Positions 1 to 11,159 of a stretch of 64,000 nucleotides of DNA are shown piece after piece (within the stretch, counting starts at the first letter, position 1; the number at the start of each line of letters is the position of its first letter). The notes beneath the pieces were generated by a model that was not told the DNA's origin, did no database searches, and saw only the letters and a list, made by a program, of their open reading frames with translations. The position numbers and the translations under genes were made by a program. Origin of the DNA: Malachius bipustulatus (Eukaryota; Arthropoda; Insecta; Coleoptera; Melyridae); assembly GCA_910589415.1 (NCBI GenBank), contig OU342638.1:36057579-36121578 (forward strand), read 5' to 3'.

Positions 1-988
1 GAGCAGCTCAATCGCCTTGATGACGGCCTGCGCCAGGTAAGTTGGTTGAGACGCCGAGAAGCAGTAACCCGATCCGGAGAGTCTCTGGTGCTCTATCAAG
101 ACGCTCGATCCGGCGCAGTAGCCACCGATCGACCCGAACGCCGCTTCCAAGGTGCCAAACGTCATGTCCACCCGACTTCTGTCGATGTTCATGTGTTCCA
201 ACAGACCCCGTCCAGTTTTCCCCAGCACGCCCAGAGAGTGGGTCTCGTCGAGGAACACGCGCATCTTGAACTGTTCGGCGATGTCGAGGAATTCTGGCAA
301 CGGGCAGATCTTCCCGGTCTTCCAGGAGATCGCCTCGATTATTAGGAATTTCCTGGTCCGTTTTGTCTCTTCCCCGGCCAGTTTGGTGATCTTGGAGCGG
401 AAGTCTTCCGGGTCGTTGTGGGAGAACTTGATTACTTTGCAGCGACTCGCTCTTAGTCCCTGACAGATCGGGACATTGGCCTCTTCATCGACGAAGACGT
501 AATCTTTCCGGTTACAGTACGCGGCGATCGAACTGGATATCGCCACAAAACCGTACGAGTAGACGATGCACTCTTCGACCTGCAGGAATTCTGCTAAGCA
601 GGTCTCGATGTTCAGGTGCACATCGGTTGTGCCTGGAATGGAATTTGAACAATATACAGGGTGTTGCGTAATTAATATAATATTATGATTCAGGAAAAAT
701 AAATTAATTATACCGTAAAACGCTCTAGGACCGCAAGTTCCGACCCCGTACTTCCTGATAATGTCCTCGGAGGTGCTCTTGATCTCGTCGCAGTTGAGGA
801 AGTTCAGGTAATTGGTCTTGGCCAGATCGATGACGTTCTCGTTCTCCTCGACGCAGTGGATCTCGATCGGGGCCCCCACGAGGTCTTCCTCGTTTTCATC
901 GTAATCGACCAGCGGTTCCGGTTGGAATTCTGCAAGGCGCTTCTGGAGGAGCTTCTCGTCTAGCATTTTACGCCCTAGAAGGAACATG
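1..988 (-). CDS. SPTLC1: Serine palmitoyltransferase subunit 1, copy A (3' end beyond window)
   Basis: Non-catalytic subunit of the ER enzyme that condenses serine with palmitoyl-CoA, the first step of sphingolipid synthesis. Read on the minus strand from ATG at 988. Exon 988-714, an 81-nt GT-AG intron at 713-633, and a second exon from 632 running off the window at base 1. The protein shows the family landmarks QPEPLV, NYLNFL, GVGTCGPRAFYGTTDVHL, the IVYSYGF stretch, FLDETHSLGVLGKTGRG and RLSGSGYCFSAS. The catalytic PLP lysine of the SPTLC2 partner is absent, as expected for SPTLC1. The usual N-terminal membrane segment is missing from the read frame. It may be on an unseen upstream exon: a TAG acceptor lies just inside the ATG. 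The gene is the inverted partner of the copy at 5306-6583 and keeps more of the conserved residues, so it looks like the ancestral-type copy. Confidence 0.9.
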
Positions 989-2259
989 ATTTCGTTTTTA
1001 TGAGCGAATAGTTTTCTTCGATGTTATTGGAACGAGTTTACTGTTACTAATAGATAGGAGGAGACTTGTGTATGGGAAGTTAATAAGGACGCAGTAATAA
1101 TAATAAAATCTAAATATTTGATTTAAGCAGTAAACCTTCGGGTGCAATTAACGGGGCAATAAAAGTAAATTGGTTCAGCGCGATAATGATTCTTAGGTGT
1201 GGTTTTGTGTTTAGTGTTTAGTAGTATAATTTGTACAGCCGGGTTCATTTTAATGATCATGTTCGATTCGTTTTTATCAGTTGACATTGAGAATTATTGT
1301 AAAATATTTAAAGTGATTGAAAAAAACATTACCGACAACTGGTAATTATAAAATGTAAATTCAATGACTCATTTTCATTGCTTTAAATTAAACCATCTTT
1401 AAACTAGGTACATTAAAAATGATCGGAGATAATTTCTGAGGTTATGATTGAATTGTTCGCTTTTCGAGAGCGATGTTTAATTACCTTATTTTCGATGGTT
1501 CGTTCCGGTTGACTATCACGATGCGTGTAAATAAGTGAAGATTAAAGCTTAAAAGATTACTTTATTAATTAAATATTTGAAATTTTAATAATTTTTTATT
1601 TTTATATATTTTTTTTATCATTTTATTTACATACATGACAGCTACAATGACATGACAGATAAGACATACTGACTGAATTTCTAAACTGAAGTGGACGTTT
1701 GACGTTTAATTTTAGTCAAACGTCAATTCAAGTAAGTCAATATATCATGTCAAATTAGTTGTCATCTAATACTTCTCAATTAAAAAGAAAACAAACAAAA
1801 TGAAAATAAAAAATAATTAAATTTTCAAATATAATAACGTAATCATTTTAGTTTTAATCTAGTCAATCACACGAATTGTGATAGTTAATCGACACGGACC
1901 ATTGAAAATAAGGTAATTAAATAAACATGATATTAAATATAAATTGCTCTAGAAAACGATCAATTCATAACCTCAAAAAAAAGAATCGCGATCACTTTTT
2001 TTTTATTTTTTATCTATATAGGTATAAGATCGCAATAATTCGCAATATTCGCAATTCACAATTAATAGGCATCGAATTCTTATTGTATAGTATAGTATGG
2101 AGATCACTGATAATAATAGGCAATAGGTCATTGAAAATTAGATAAGAACTAGTATAGAGATCACTGATAGGTCATCCGAGTAGATAGTGATATCAAATAC
2201 ATTAGATGATAATACGTGCAGCTCTCCGCTATTTACATTTATGTAAAGAAAGTGAAGTA
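989..2259. other. Intergenic DNA left of the hAT pair, with duplicated upstream arm
   Basis: No gene seen. Bases 989 to about 1195 match, in inverted orientation, the sequence upstream of the second SPTLC1 copy (about 5125-5305), including a shared stretch around the motif TTTACTGCTTAAATC. The inverted duplication therefore includes roughly 180-200 bp of promoter/leader. The rest is AT-rich, with a small hairpin near 1697-1724 built on TGACGTTT/AAACGTCA. Confidence 0.6.
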
Positions 2260-2716
2260 TAGGGAACCTGTATTACCGCTTTACTAGGGTAGCGCATTCT
2301 CATTCTCACAAAAAGTTGGGAAAAAAGTTGGGAATGTCAAATTTGACTTCATAAACGTCAGATTTTCCATGAACGTACAACTGTCTAAAAATTCACATAA
2401 TTTGTTATTAAGTCCGCGTATTAAAACGTATTTTTCTCAGTAACTACGTGTTAGATACTAAAGTCTACAGCTTCGTAGATCCTATTATAAACCCGTAATT
2501 TTGTTTTTAATACCCACTGAAAGAGGATATCGATTTCTATTCGTGTTATTATTCTGTTTCATTTTTCAAACTTCGCTTTTTCCCACTTGATACCTACGCC
2601 TGTGACCAAATGTGCCAAAAATATGACATCCAGCCAGCTGTTCAAACATAACCGTGTTTAGTAAACGTCAACGAGTGAACACGCTACCCTAGTAAAACGG
2701 TAATACAGGTTCCCTA
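2260..2716. mobile_element. hAT-type non-autonomous element (MITE), copy 1
   Basis: A 457-bp element with terminal inverted repeats of about 38 bp that start TAGGGAACCTGTATTACCG and end in the complement. It is flanked by a perfect 8-bp target duplication, GTGAAGTA (2252-2259 and 2717-2724). The TAGGG terminus fits the hAT YARNG rule and 8 bp is the hAT duplication length. No transposase frame is present, so it needs an autonomous partner elsewhere. Confidence 0.85.
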
Positions 2717-3077
2717 GTGAAGTATGAAAAGGAGCGCCATCTGTTGCATCAATCGTTAACTACACGCAGAACCGGATGCAAAGTTCACTGACATAATAAT
2801 ATTATCTAGAGTTCTTGGTTGCCGGTAATAATAATTATAGGTATCACTTTCGTGTAAGTATTTAGTAATGAAAACACGTATAATTCATTACTTCTACATC
2901 TGATTACATAAATTCAGATTTAGGCATTAGAATGTAAATAAACTTGCATATTAAATTACGATTTATTTTGTAGATGATAAGCAAGACAATTGACGTTTAT
3001 TCGTTCAATTAAATTGACATTTTAAATCAACGCTAGTTAAACATTCAGCCGCTTGGGCGGTAGTAACTTCCGGTGAC

Positions 3078-3534
3078 TAGGGAACCTGTATTACCGCTTT
3101 ACTAGGGTAGCGCATTCTCATTCTCACAAAAAAATGGGAAAAAAGTTGGGAATGTCAAATTTGACTTAATAAACGTCAGATTTTCCATGAACGTACAACT
3201 GTCTAAAAATTCACATAATTTGTTATTAAGTCCGCGTATTAAAACGTATTTTTCTCAGTAACTACGTGTTAGATACTAAAGTCTACAGCTTCGTAGATCC
3301 TATAAACCCGTAAGTTTGTTTTTAATACCCACTGAAAGAGGATTATCGATTTCTATTCGTGTTATTATTTTGTTTCATTTTTCAAACTTCGCTTTTTTCC
3401 ACATGATACCTACGCCTGTGACCAAATGTGCCAAAAATATGACATCCAGCTGTTCAAACATGACCGTGTTTAGTAAACGTCAACGACAACGAGTGAATGC
3501 GCTACCCTAGTAAAGCGGTAATACAGGTTCCCTA
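3078..3534. mobile_element. hAT-type MITE, copy 2
   Basis: Second 457-bp copy of the same family in the same orientation, with the same terminal repeats and interior. Its 8-bp target duplication is CCGGTGAC (3070-3077 and 3535-3542). It differs from copy 1 by a few substitutions and small indels, so it is an independent insertion and not a tandem duplicate. Confidence 0.85.
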
Positions 3535-3745
3535 CCGGTGACAATTTTCAGTGGAAGCTGCATGTATTATTATCTAGTATTTGGTGATTTTGAACTATTC
3601 TATTTCTATTCCTATTCTATTCTGTTCTGTGGCTCTAAATTAGCTACTCACGCATGCGCAATGTAGCGGTGACGTCACGAGGGTAGTGTATGATTAGTGA
3701 TTACCCAAAAATAAAAATTCAATGTTCTTTGTTGTATAAGGTATA

Positions 3746-4597
3746 CAGGTGTCCCAGCTTATTCGAAGCGGTCTCTGTAGACCAAACGATGGATTTTTTC
3801 AAAAGTTTTTGAAAATTCAAGTATAGGATCACAATGGCCATAATTTAAAATTATTTTGGAGTATATCGAGTGTCCCATATGACAGTGGCATATCAAAGTT
3901 ATGTTTTTTTTTTAATGGAATGCTCCTATATGTTATTGCATTTTTAGACTGTCTGAGAAGAGGAAATAAGATTGGCTTTTACAGTTGGTGTTTATATTCA
4001 GAAGTTTTTGAGTTATAAACAAGTGAAAATCATCATTTTTCAAGTTCCAAGGTCCTGTACAACGAAAACGGTCCAAGATAGAGAAAAACGGCTTACATGT
4101 CCCTCATTTAACTTTTTATGTACTATCCTATGGTATTGAAACATTTGTACTTTCTTTGATTTTTTTATTTGGCGACGCGTAGAGAAATCTCAGAATTTTT
4201 CAAATTTTTTATCACCCTGTATAAACATTTCATCAACATCATAGGATAGTATATGAAAAGCCGTTTTCGTTGTAGGTACAGGGCCTTGAACTTGGAAAAT
4301 GACGATTTTCACTTGTTTATAACTCAAAAACTTCTGAATTTAAACCCCAACTGTAAAAGCCAATCTTATTTCCTCTTCTCAGACAGTCTAAAAATGCAAT
4401 AACATAGAGCATTCCATTAAAAAAAAAAACATAACTTTGATAAGCCACTGTCATATATGGGACACTCTGTATACTCCAAAATAATCTTAAATTATGGCCA
4501 TTGTGATTCTGTACTTGAATTTTAAAAAAGTTTTTTGAAAAAGTCCATCTCGTTTGGCCTACAGGAGACCACTTCGAATAAGCTGCTGGGACACCTG
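3746..4597. mobile_element. Long fold-back element with TA flanks (mariner-like ends)
   Basis: The left arm (3746 to about 4150) reappears inverted as the right arm (about 4205-4597), with a short loop near 4150-4205. Ends are CAGGTGTCCC and its complement, directly flanked by TA on both sides, as expected for Tc1/mariner-class insertion. Arms are similar but not identical. No transposase is encoded. A transcript would fold into a hairpin of roughly 400 bp. Confidence 0.75.
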
Positions 4598-5305
4598 TAT
4601 TATTGCAATCGGCCATGAATACTGGATCTCACATCATAATCATCATATTATATAGAATACGGAATTCACCAGTATTCCACAGTAGAAAGCATAGAAATAA
4701 AGCATATAAAGCCAAATAACCCACCCAAAATAGCGGGTTATTATACATGAACAAAATATCAGTAGATAAGGATAGAAATCGGTAAGGTTGGCAACACTGC
4801 CTACACCCGATCTCTGATCATTTTTAATTCCAAATACTACAAAATTGAGACATTATTATTTATTAGGAGTGATCAAGGAAGAACAAGACTTCCCTAATGA
4901 CAGAATATTATTTGAAAATTTTGAGTAGTTTCTTGAATTTTAACTAAATTTGGCAACATTGCTACATTTTGATGACATTTAAAAAACACTCATAACCTAG
5001 AATATTAATACTTGCCCTTGTCAGTGCGCTGTCAAATGATTTGACAGCAAATATATGATAAGAATGATGAGAGGTTAACGCATGTTCATAATTCATATAG
5101 CCAAGGAGTTTAGGATAGAATTTGAGACTGTAAAAATCGTTATCGCGATGAACCAAGTTTATTGCTTTGTTGATTGCACCCAAAGGTTTACTGCTTAAAT
5201 CAAATATTTAATTATTACTCTGTGCTTATCAACTTCCCATACACAAGTCTCCTCCTATCTATCAGTAACAAGTAAACTCGTCCCAGTAAACATAAAAACA
5301 AAATC
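4598..5305. other. Intergenic DNA upstream of SPTLC1 copy B
   Basis: AT-rich, no gene. The part from about 5125 to 5305 is the inverted counterpart of 989-1195 and probably holds the promoter and leader of copy B. A TAG splice-acceptor-like site occurs at 5316-5318, just inside the proposed ATG. Confidence 0.5.
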
Positions 5306-6583
5306 ATGTTCCTTCTAGGGCGTAAAATGCTAGACGAAAAGCTCCTCCAGAGGCGACTTGAAGAATTCCAACCGGAACCGCTGGTCGATTACAATGAAAA
5401 CGAGGAGGAGCTCGAGAGGGCCCCGGTCGAAATCCACTGCGTCGAGGAGGACGAAAGCGTCATCGATCTGGCCAAGACCAATTACCTGAACTTCCTCAAC
5501 TGCGACGAGATCAAGAGCACCTCCGGGGACATTATCAGGAAGTACGGGGTCGGAACATGCGCTTCTAGAGCATTTTTCGGTACGATTTACGTATTTCCCC
5601 TAAATCATCACTTTATATCAATTACGCAAAACCCTGTAATCTATTCTAATTCAATTACAGGTACAACAGACATACACCTGAACATGGAGACCTGCTTAGC
5701 CGAATTCCTGCAGGTCGAAGAGTGCATCGTCTACTCGTACGGTTTCGTGGCGATATCCAGTTCGATCGCCGCGTACTGTAACCGGAAAGATTACGTCTTC
5801 GTCGATGAAGAGGCCAACGTCCCGATCTGTCAGGGACTGAAAGCGAGTCGCTGCAAAGTGATCAAGTTCTCCCACAACGACCCGGAAGACTTCCGCTCCA
5901 AGATCACCAAACTGACCGGGGAAGAGACAAAACGGACCAGGAAATTTCTAATAATCGAGGCGATCTCCTGGAAGACCGGGAAGATCTGCCCGTTGCCAGA
6001 ATTCCTCGACATCGCCGAACAGTTCAAGATGCGCGTGTTCCTCGACGAGACCCACTCTCTGGGCGTGCTGGGGAAAACCGGACGGGGCCTGTTGGAACAC
6101 ATGAACATTGACAGAAGCCGGGTGGACATGACGTTCGGGACTGTGGAGGCGGCGTTGGGGTCGATAGGCGGCTACGCCGCCGGTTCGAGCTTTGTGATAG
6201 AGCACCAGAGACTCTCCGGATCGGGATACTACTTCTCGGGGTCTCAACCGACTTACCTAGCGCAGGCCGTCATCAAGGCGATCGAGCTGCTCGGAGACAG
6301 GCCAGTCAAACTGGTGAAGTTGGCGGAGGAGTTCAACGATTTTCTCTGCGGAGCGGGTTTTAGGGTGCTGAGCGATCCCAAGTCGCCGTTTAAAGTTTTC
6401 ACGGCGCCCGACGGCGATAAACAGAAGGACCGGCGGGTTTACGATTACTGCCGGGAGAACGGTCTTTATTTCATCAGGGAGGAGAACGATCTGTTGGTCA
6501 AGTTGAACGTTGAGCTGTACGATAAACCGGAGAGGTTGAAAAGAGTGTATGAAGTTCTTACGAGCTCAGTCGGATTGATTTGA
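5306..6583 (+). CDS. SPTLC1: Serine palmitoyltransferase subunit 1, copy B (diverged paralog)
   Basis: Exons 5306-5579 and 5661-6583 give 398 residues. Human SPTLC1 has 473, and the N-terminal membrane anchor is again lacking. The 81-nt intron (5580-5660) keeps frame and has no stop, so an unspliced read would insert 27 residues. The fold-type I aminotransferase core is present (FLDETHSLGVLGKTGRG, GSIGGY, HQRLSGSGY). Compared with copy A, family-conserved motifs have changed: CGPRAFYG to CASRAFFG, GYCAG to GYAAG and GYCFSAS to GYYFSGS. These lie in the same short segments as residues mutated in human SPTLC1 neuropathy, by memory of that family. The frame is intact and has a polyadenylation signal at 6708-6713. 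Probably expressed, but under relaxed or altered constraint. It could act as a modified subunit or be an early pseudogene. Confidence 0.88.
   Translation: MFLLGRKMLDEKLLQRRLEEFQPEPLVDYNENEEELERAPVEIHCVEEDESVIDLAKTNYLNFLNCDEIKSTSGDIIRKYGVGTCASRAFFGTIYVFPLNHHFISITQNPVIYSNSITGTTDIHLNMETCLAEFLQVEECIVYSYGFVAISSSIAAYCNRKDYVFVDEEANVPICQGLKASRCKVIKFSHNDPEDFRSKITKLTGEETKRTRKFLIIEAISWKTGKICPLPEFLDIAEQFKMRVFLDETHSLGVLGKTGRGLLEHMNIDRSRVDMTFGTVEAALGSIGGYAAGSSFVIEHQRLSGSGYYFSGSQPTYLAQAVIKAIELLGDRPVKLVKLAEEFNDFLCGAGFRVLSDPKSPFKVFTAPDGDKQKDRRVYDYCRENGLYFIREENDLLVKLNVELYDKPERLKRVYEVLTSSVGLI
5580..5660 (+). other. In-frame, stop-free 81-nt intron of SPTLC1 copy B
   Basis: Removing 5580-5660 (GT...AG) restores the GTTD motif found in copy A and in the family. 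The matching intron in copy A (633-713, minus) has the same length and also no in-frame stop, although its sequence is very different. Confidence 0.85.
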
Positions 6584-7918
6584 AACGATCTGTGATGTTC
6601 CTGTTAAATGCGATTGACGCTTGTCATATCAACACCAAATAGTATATTCCTTATTAGTTTATTATAAATGCATTGTTTTTTATTGCATTTAAATATTTTA
6701 CATTATTAATAAATTTTATTTTAAACGTTTTTAGAGGTGTGTATCAATGAAACCTGAGACCTTTTACAAGTATTATTAGAATGAGCAGGGGACGAAAAAA
6801 TTGGTCACTCCCACAAAAAATATCACTCCCAACCATAATGTGAAGGATCTGACTGCATTAAAGCGTTATCCCACTTCAAAAGGTGCAGCTATTTTAAATT
6901 TCGCGGTACGAATTGCTCTAACAGAAAACGCGTTCAGCGACACGCAAGTAACTATGAAAATAAAAAATATTTGCAGCCCTGTTATTACAATAATACAATC
7001 CAGTATTATTAAATTTAATTGAAAGTTCTAGTAAAGCATATTTATTATAATTATTTCGGATATTTGAAATTCAGCGTCACGTTTATAGAGGCATTATTTT
7101 CATTTATAATATTCTTCAATTATATTTTGCATCTCTGATTAAAAAAAGGTCAGATATAAATAGGAGATTGTGTTTTTTTTTAATAGCTCGAACTTATATT
7201 TATCATCCCTTTTAGATATAACGTAATAAAAATTAATATTAATGTAAAAAATAGAACTAAATGTGATTATTTGGGTGCCCTACAGCAGCCATTTTTGTTC
7301 GCATTACGTTACGAGGTTGAAATTTGACACGTCTGCTTCTGCTCCTCCGGACCTGCTGATTCTATACCGTAACCAGAGCATTAAATAACAATAACGTAGT
7401 CCGTGGTAGAGGGGTTTAGTTAATAACATAAAACACAAGTCATAGAAATGAACACAATAATCTAGCAGTAGTAAGATGCCACACTTTTTAATAATTGAAA
7501 TAGAATAGAGTGGGTTTCTGAACTTTGCCAATTCACTGACAGAAACCAGCTGATTGAGCGCAAGAGAGATAAACATATCGCAAAACGGCCAACACAGAAA
7601 GCGAAAGGAAAGACTCTAGTATCTACCTAACCTACACAATCTTTGATCTTTGATCTAGTTCTTCTTTTTCTTTAGGGTTTAAGGACTTAGCTTATATCAT
7701 TCATCCATTTTTTTTTTTCTATTTTGATGTTATCATCATGAGAGGTTTCAGTTTTAGGTTATTGTTATGAATATGAATTAATAATTTAATAATAATAGGG
7801 AGAGATTGCTCAAAGTCCAGTCCAGTCCAACAATCACTAATTACACCAAGATCAAGTTCAAAATTGCCATTAATCGATATAATTACGCTCCGGTATTACA
7901 TAAAAAAACAGTTCAAAG
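6584..7918. other. SPTLC1 copy B 3' end and intergenic DNA
   Basis: AATAAA polyadenylation signal at 6708-6713, then AT-rich sequence with no supported gene. The segment just before 7919 should hold the promoter and 5' leader of the acyl-CoA dehydrogenase gene, but no clear core element could be assigned. Confidence 0.5.
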
Positions 7919-10055
7919 ATGGTTTTATTTAAAATAAGGCACACCATACCAAAATTAGGTGAGTTCTTGTTCTTATATCTCCTCTCCGCTCATCGAAACC
8001 GATCAAAATATCAACACCACAGAGAAAAATAATTAAAAATTACTTTTACTCTGTTCTATTGCCTTAACTTTGAGGGTTCCATTACTTATTCTGTGTCATT
8101 TTTGCTTCCAAGAATCAAACTTCTTATCTGTTAACTGATGACACACTTTTTCCCTTCTATAGTCTATTCTGAGCCCCGTTGTTATTAAATTCTCATTCTT
8201 GACTATCATTTGTCAGATTGAATTGAATAAAAATGGCAACATTTTTTCCGATGGTACCCCTGATTTTGACAGAAGACACCTGAAATTTTGAAGGTTGAGT
8301 TATCTGTCAAACTGATTCATAAGTGAATTGAAAATCAGTCTCGAATCAAAATTTTCCAGCCTCGTACTATGTCTCGTCGTCGAGGCACATCGCCTCCCTC
8401 TCCGCCCTGCCCGAGACCCACCAGATGCTCCAGAAAACGTGCCGGGACTTCGCCGACGGCGAACTGAGACCAGTCGCGGCTAAAATCGACCGCGAGCACC
8501 TCTACCCCGCCGAACAGATCAAGAAAATGGGGGAGATCGGCCTGATGGCCGTCGCCGTCCCCGAGCAGTACGGGGGCACCGGACTCGATTACCTCGCATA
8601 CGCCATCGCCATGGAGGAGATCTCTCGAGGGTGAGACTTCTTACATTTACTTACTCCGTATCTTTGTGATGCCATATAAAAGTACGTTTCCGGATTGTCC
8701 GTTTTAACGTTTCGTTTGTTTCAGGTGTGCGAGCACCGGCGTTATAATGTCGGTTAACAATTCGTTATATCTTGGCCCGATCGCGCAGTTCGGCAACGAG
8801 CAACAGAAAGAAAAGTTCATCGCTCCCTTCACGAACGGCCAGAAAGTAAGTTACATTTCATGATACTGCCCCCCTCCCACCCCCGTTACTCCAAATCTGA
8901 CCAATTACAACCCCTCTTACTGCTTTTTGGACCAAATGCGATACGCATGAAACTTATTAAATTAACTTTAGACAAGAAAATGAGAAGCACCATCACATTG
9001 ACACCACTTGACACCACTGTCACTCACTTAATGACAGCTTACTGCTAATGCTAGACCATCTAATTTTGACATTTATTACTCCAGATTGGATGCTTTGCCC
9101 TCTCGGAACCGGGCAACGGTTCAGACGCCGGAGCAGCCAGTACGACAGCGAAAGAAGACGGCCCCGATTACATAATTAACGGAACTAAATCATGGATAAC
9201 GAACGGTTACGAAAGCGAAGCTAGCGTCGTCTTGGCGACAACCGATAAAAGCCTAAAACATAAAGGTCCGATCGTTATCCAGCACCTTTTAACGAGATCT
9301 AATCGTTTTAACTGCAGGTATATCGGCGTTAATCGTACCGAAACCGGTCCAAGGTCTGGAACTGGGCAAGAAAGAAGACAAACTGGGAATTCGCGGATCG
9401 TCGACCTGCTCGTTAATCTTCGAAGACTGCAGAGTACCGAAAGAGAACCTACTGGGACAACCGGGAAGCGGATTCAAAGTATGCGATTTCCTCAATCACG
9501 ATAACCTAAAAAATTTCACTCGAATCTCTCACAGATAGCGATGATGACGCTCGACGCGGGTCGAATCGGGATCGCGTCGCAGGCGCTGGGGATCGCGCAG
9601 GCCTCCCTGGAAGTCGCCCTCGAGTACGCCTCGAAGCGTCTGGCGTTCGGGAAACCGCTGACCAAGCTGCAGACGATCCAGAACAAGCTGGCCGACATGG
9701 CGTTGCAGCTGGAGGCGGCGCGACTGCTGACCTGGAAGGCCGCCTGGCTGAAAGACAACAAGAAACCGTACACTAAGGAGGCCGCGATGGCCAAGCTGGC
9801 TGCCAGCGAAGCGGCCACCTTTCTCAGTCACCAGTGCATCCAGATACTGGGCGGAATGGGGTTCGTTTCAGATACGATTATTGATATTAAAAGCGACGAA
9901 TCGTTAATAATGGATGTTCGGTTTTCAGGTACGTTTCAGATATGCCGGCCGAGAGACACTACAGGGATGCCAGAATAACGGAAATATACGAGGGAACGTC
10001 CGAGATACAGAGACTGGTGATCGCCGGTAATCTGATTAAAGAATACGGGCTGTAA
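7919..10055 (+). CDS. ACADS: Short-chain acyl-CoA dehydrogenase, mitochondrial (408 aa)
   Basis: FAD enzyme of the mitochondrial matrix that makes the first double bond in short-chain fatty acyl-CoAs (C4-C6) during beta-oxidation. Seven exons: 7919-7958, 8360-8630, 8725-8845, 9085-9265, 9318-9478, 9535-9860 and 9929-10055. Phases agree throughout and the product is 408 residues (human ACADS 412). Exon 1 encodes a basic, acid-free start ([13 protein letters not shown]), suited to a mitochondrial presequence. Landmarks: [38 protein letters not shown], a [13 protein letters not shown] FAD/substrate motif, [18 protein letters not shown], the [18 protein letters not shown] helix and [22 protein letters not shown]. 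The catalytic base is the Glu of YEGTSE, about residue 388. Introns are short (52-108 bp except the first two). The last intron starts with a copy of the following exon edge (see findings). Confidence 0.96.
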
Positions 10056-11159
10056 TTTTATTGTTTTATGATCATTTATAACCTCACTTTTGCGCTCACT
10101 CAAAAACACAAAATCTCACTCCTGAAATCAGGGTCAGAAATATCACTTTGCTGTTGCCCCTGAGCGTGAAGGGTCTTTTCCTGTGTTTGTGCCATCTGTC
10201 CCTACTAACAATAACCATCAAGTACCCACCAGTAGAAGATTAGGACACAAGTAAAAGTAAAGTAACATAACGTGAATACACTACACACTACACTCGACTC
10301 ATTCAGGGGATGAGACATCTCAGACACCCTTAGCTGAGTACCCTGATGATTTCAAAAAAAGTCAAACACAGAATGGGCTGCTCAAATAGCTTTTAAGTAA
10401 GCTAAAGACCAAAAAGATTTAAGAAGAAGAAGAAATATCACTTCAAATTGAGATCACCCTCTCTCTAAGGGAGAGAAGAGTGAGGTTATAAAATCTTTAT
10501 TGTATTTATATTTTACTATTCTTGTAATTTTATAGCATTTTTGATGATATAATATTTTTTTATGTTACTAATTAAGAATAAGAGAGATGATAATAATAAA
10601 AAAATGACTGGTTATCACATTTATGTATATTTTATGTAACACTATTAATAATTCACAATTTTATAAACGTAACATCTACTTACAACTGGTCGTTAAGATA
10701 CATAACGCCATCGTTAAATCAAAACAGCAAACATCTTGAAATAATCACCGTAATCACATTAATAAATGAAAGAGAGCCTCTCTAGCTACTAATATTATTA
10801 ATGAAAAAATGGGCTGTTAATAACTAATAAGGATAATAATAGGTACTCATTTTTTAGTAACACTAGGTATAAATTTCTTGATCCATCGTTATTTTATTAT
10901 AAATTATACTCACTAAATCACTATTAAAGCTCGTTACTGTGATATATCAGATCAGGGTAGGTGTGCTTAAAATCAATACAGTTATTAGTGGAGGTTTAAT
11001 CGCCCTTTAAAATTGTATAAATACGAGTGAGTATGTATATAATTTGTATATATATATTTATTATTTACGTACGTAAATTTCAAATTTTTAATGCTGTAGC
11101 AAAATATATTTTATTATCTGAACATTTAGACATTTTAGACGAAGTAGTGTGTGTTGTGG
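10056..11159. other. Gene-free DNA between ACADS and the AdipoR 3' side
   Basis: Downstream of the ACADS stop there is AT-rich sequence with no supported gene. A distal part could belong to the 3' UTR of the adiponectin receptor gene on the other strand, but its polyadenylation point cannot be fixed. Confidence 0.4.

Noticed and set aside
42..463. Several open frames on the plus strand at the window start
   Set aside because: They are antisense to SPTLC1 copy A and have mirror counterparts antisense to copy B (5830-6247). The minus-strand protein matches the family, these do not.
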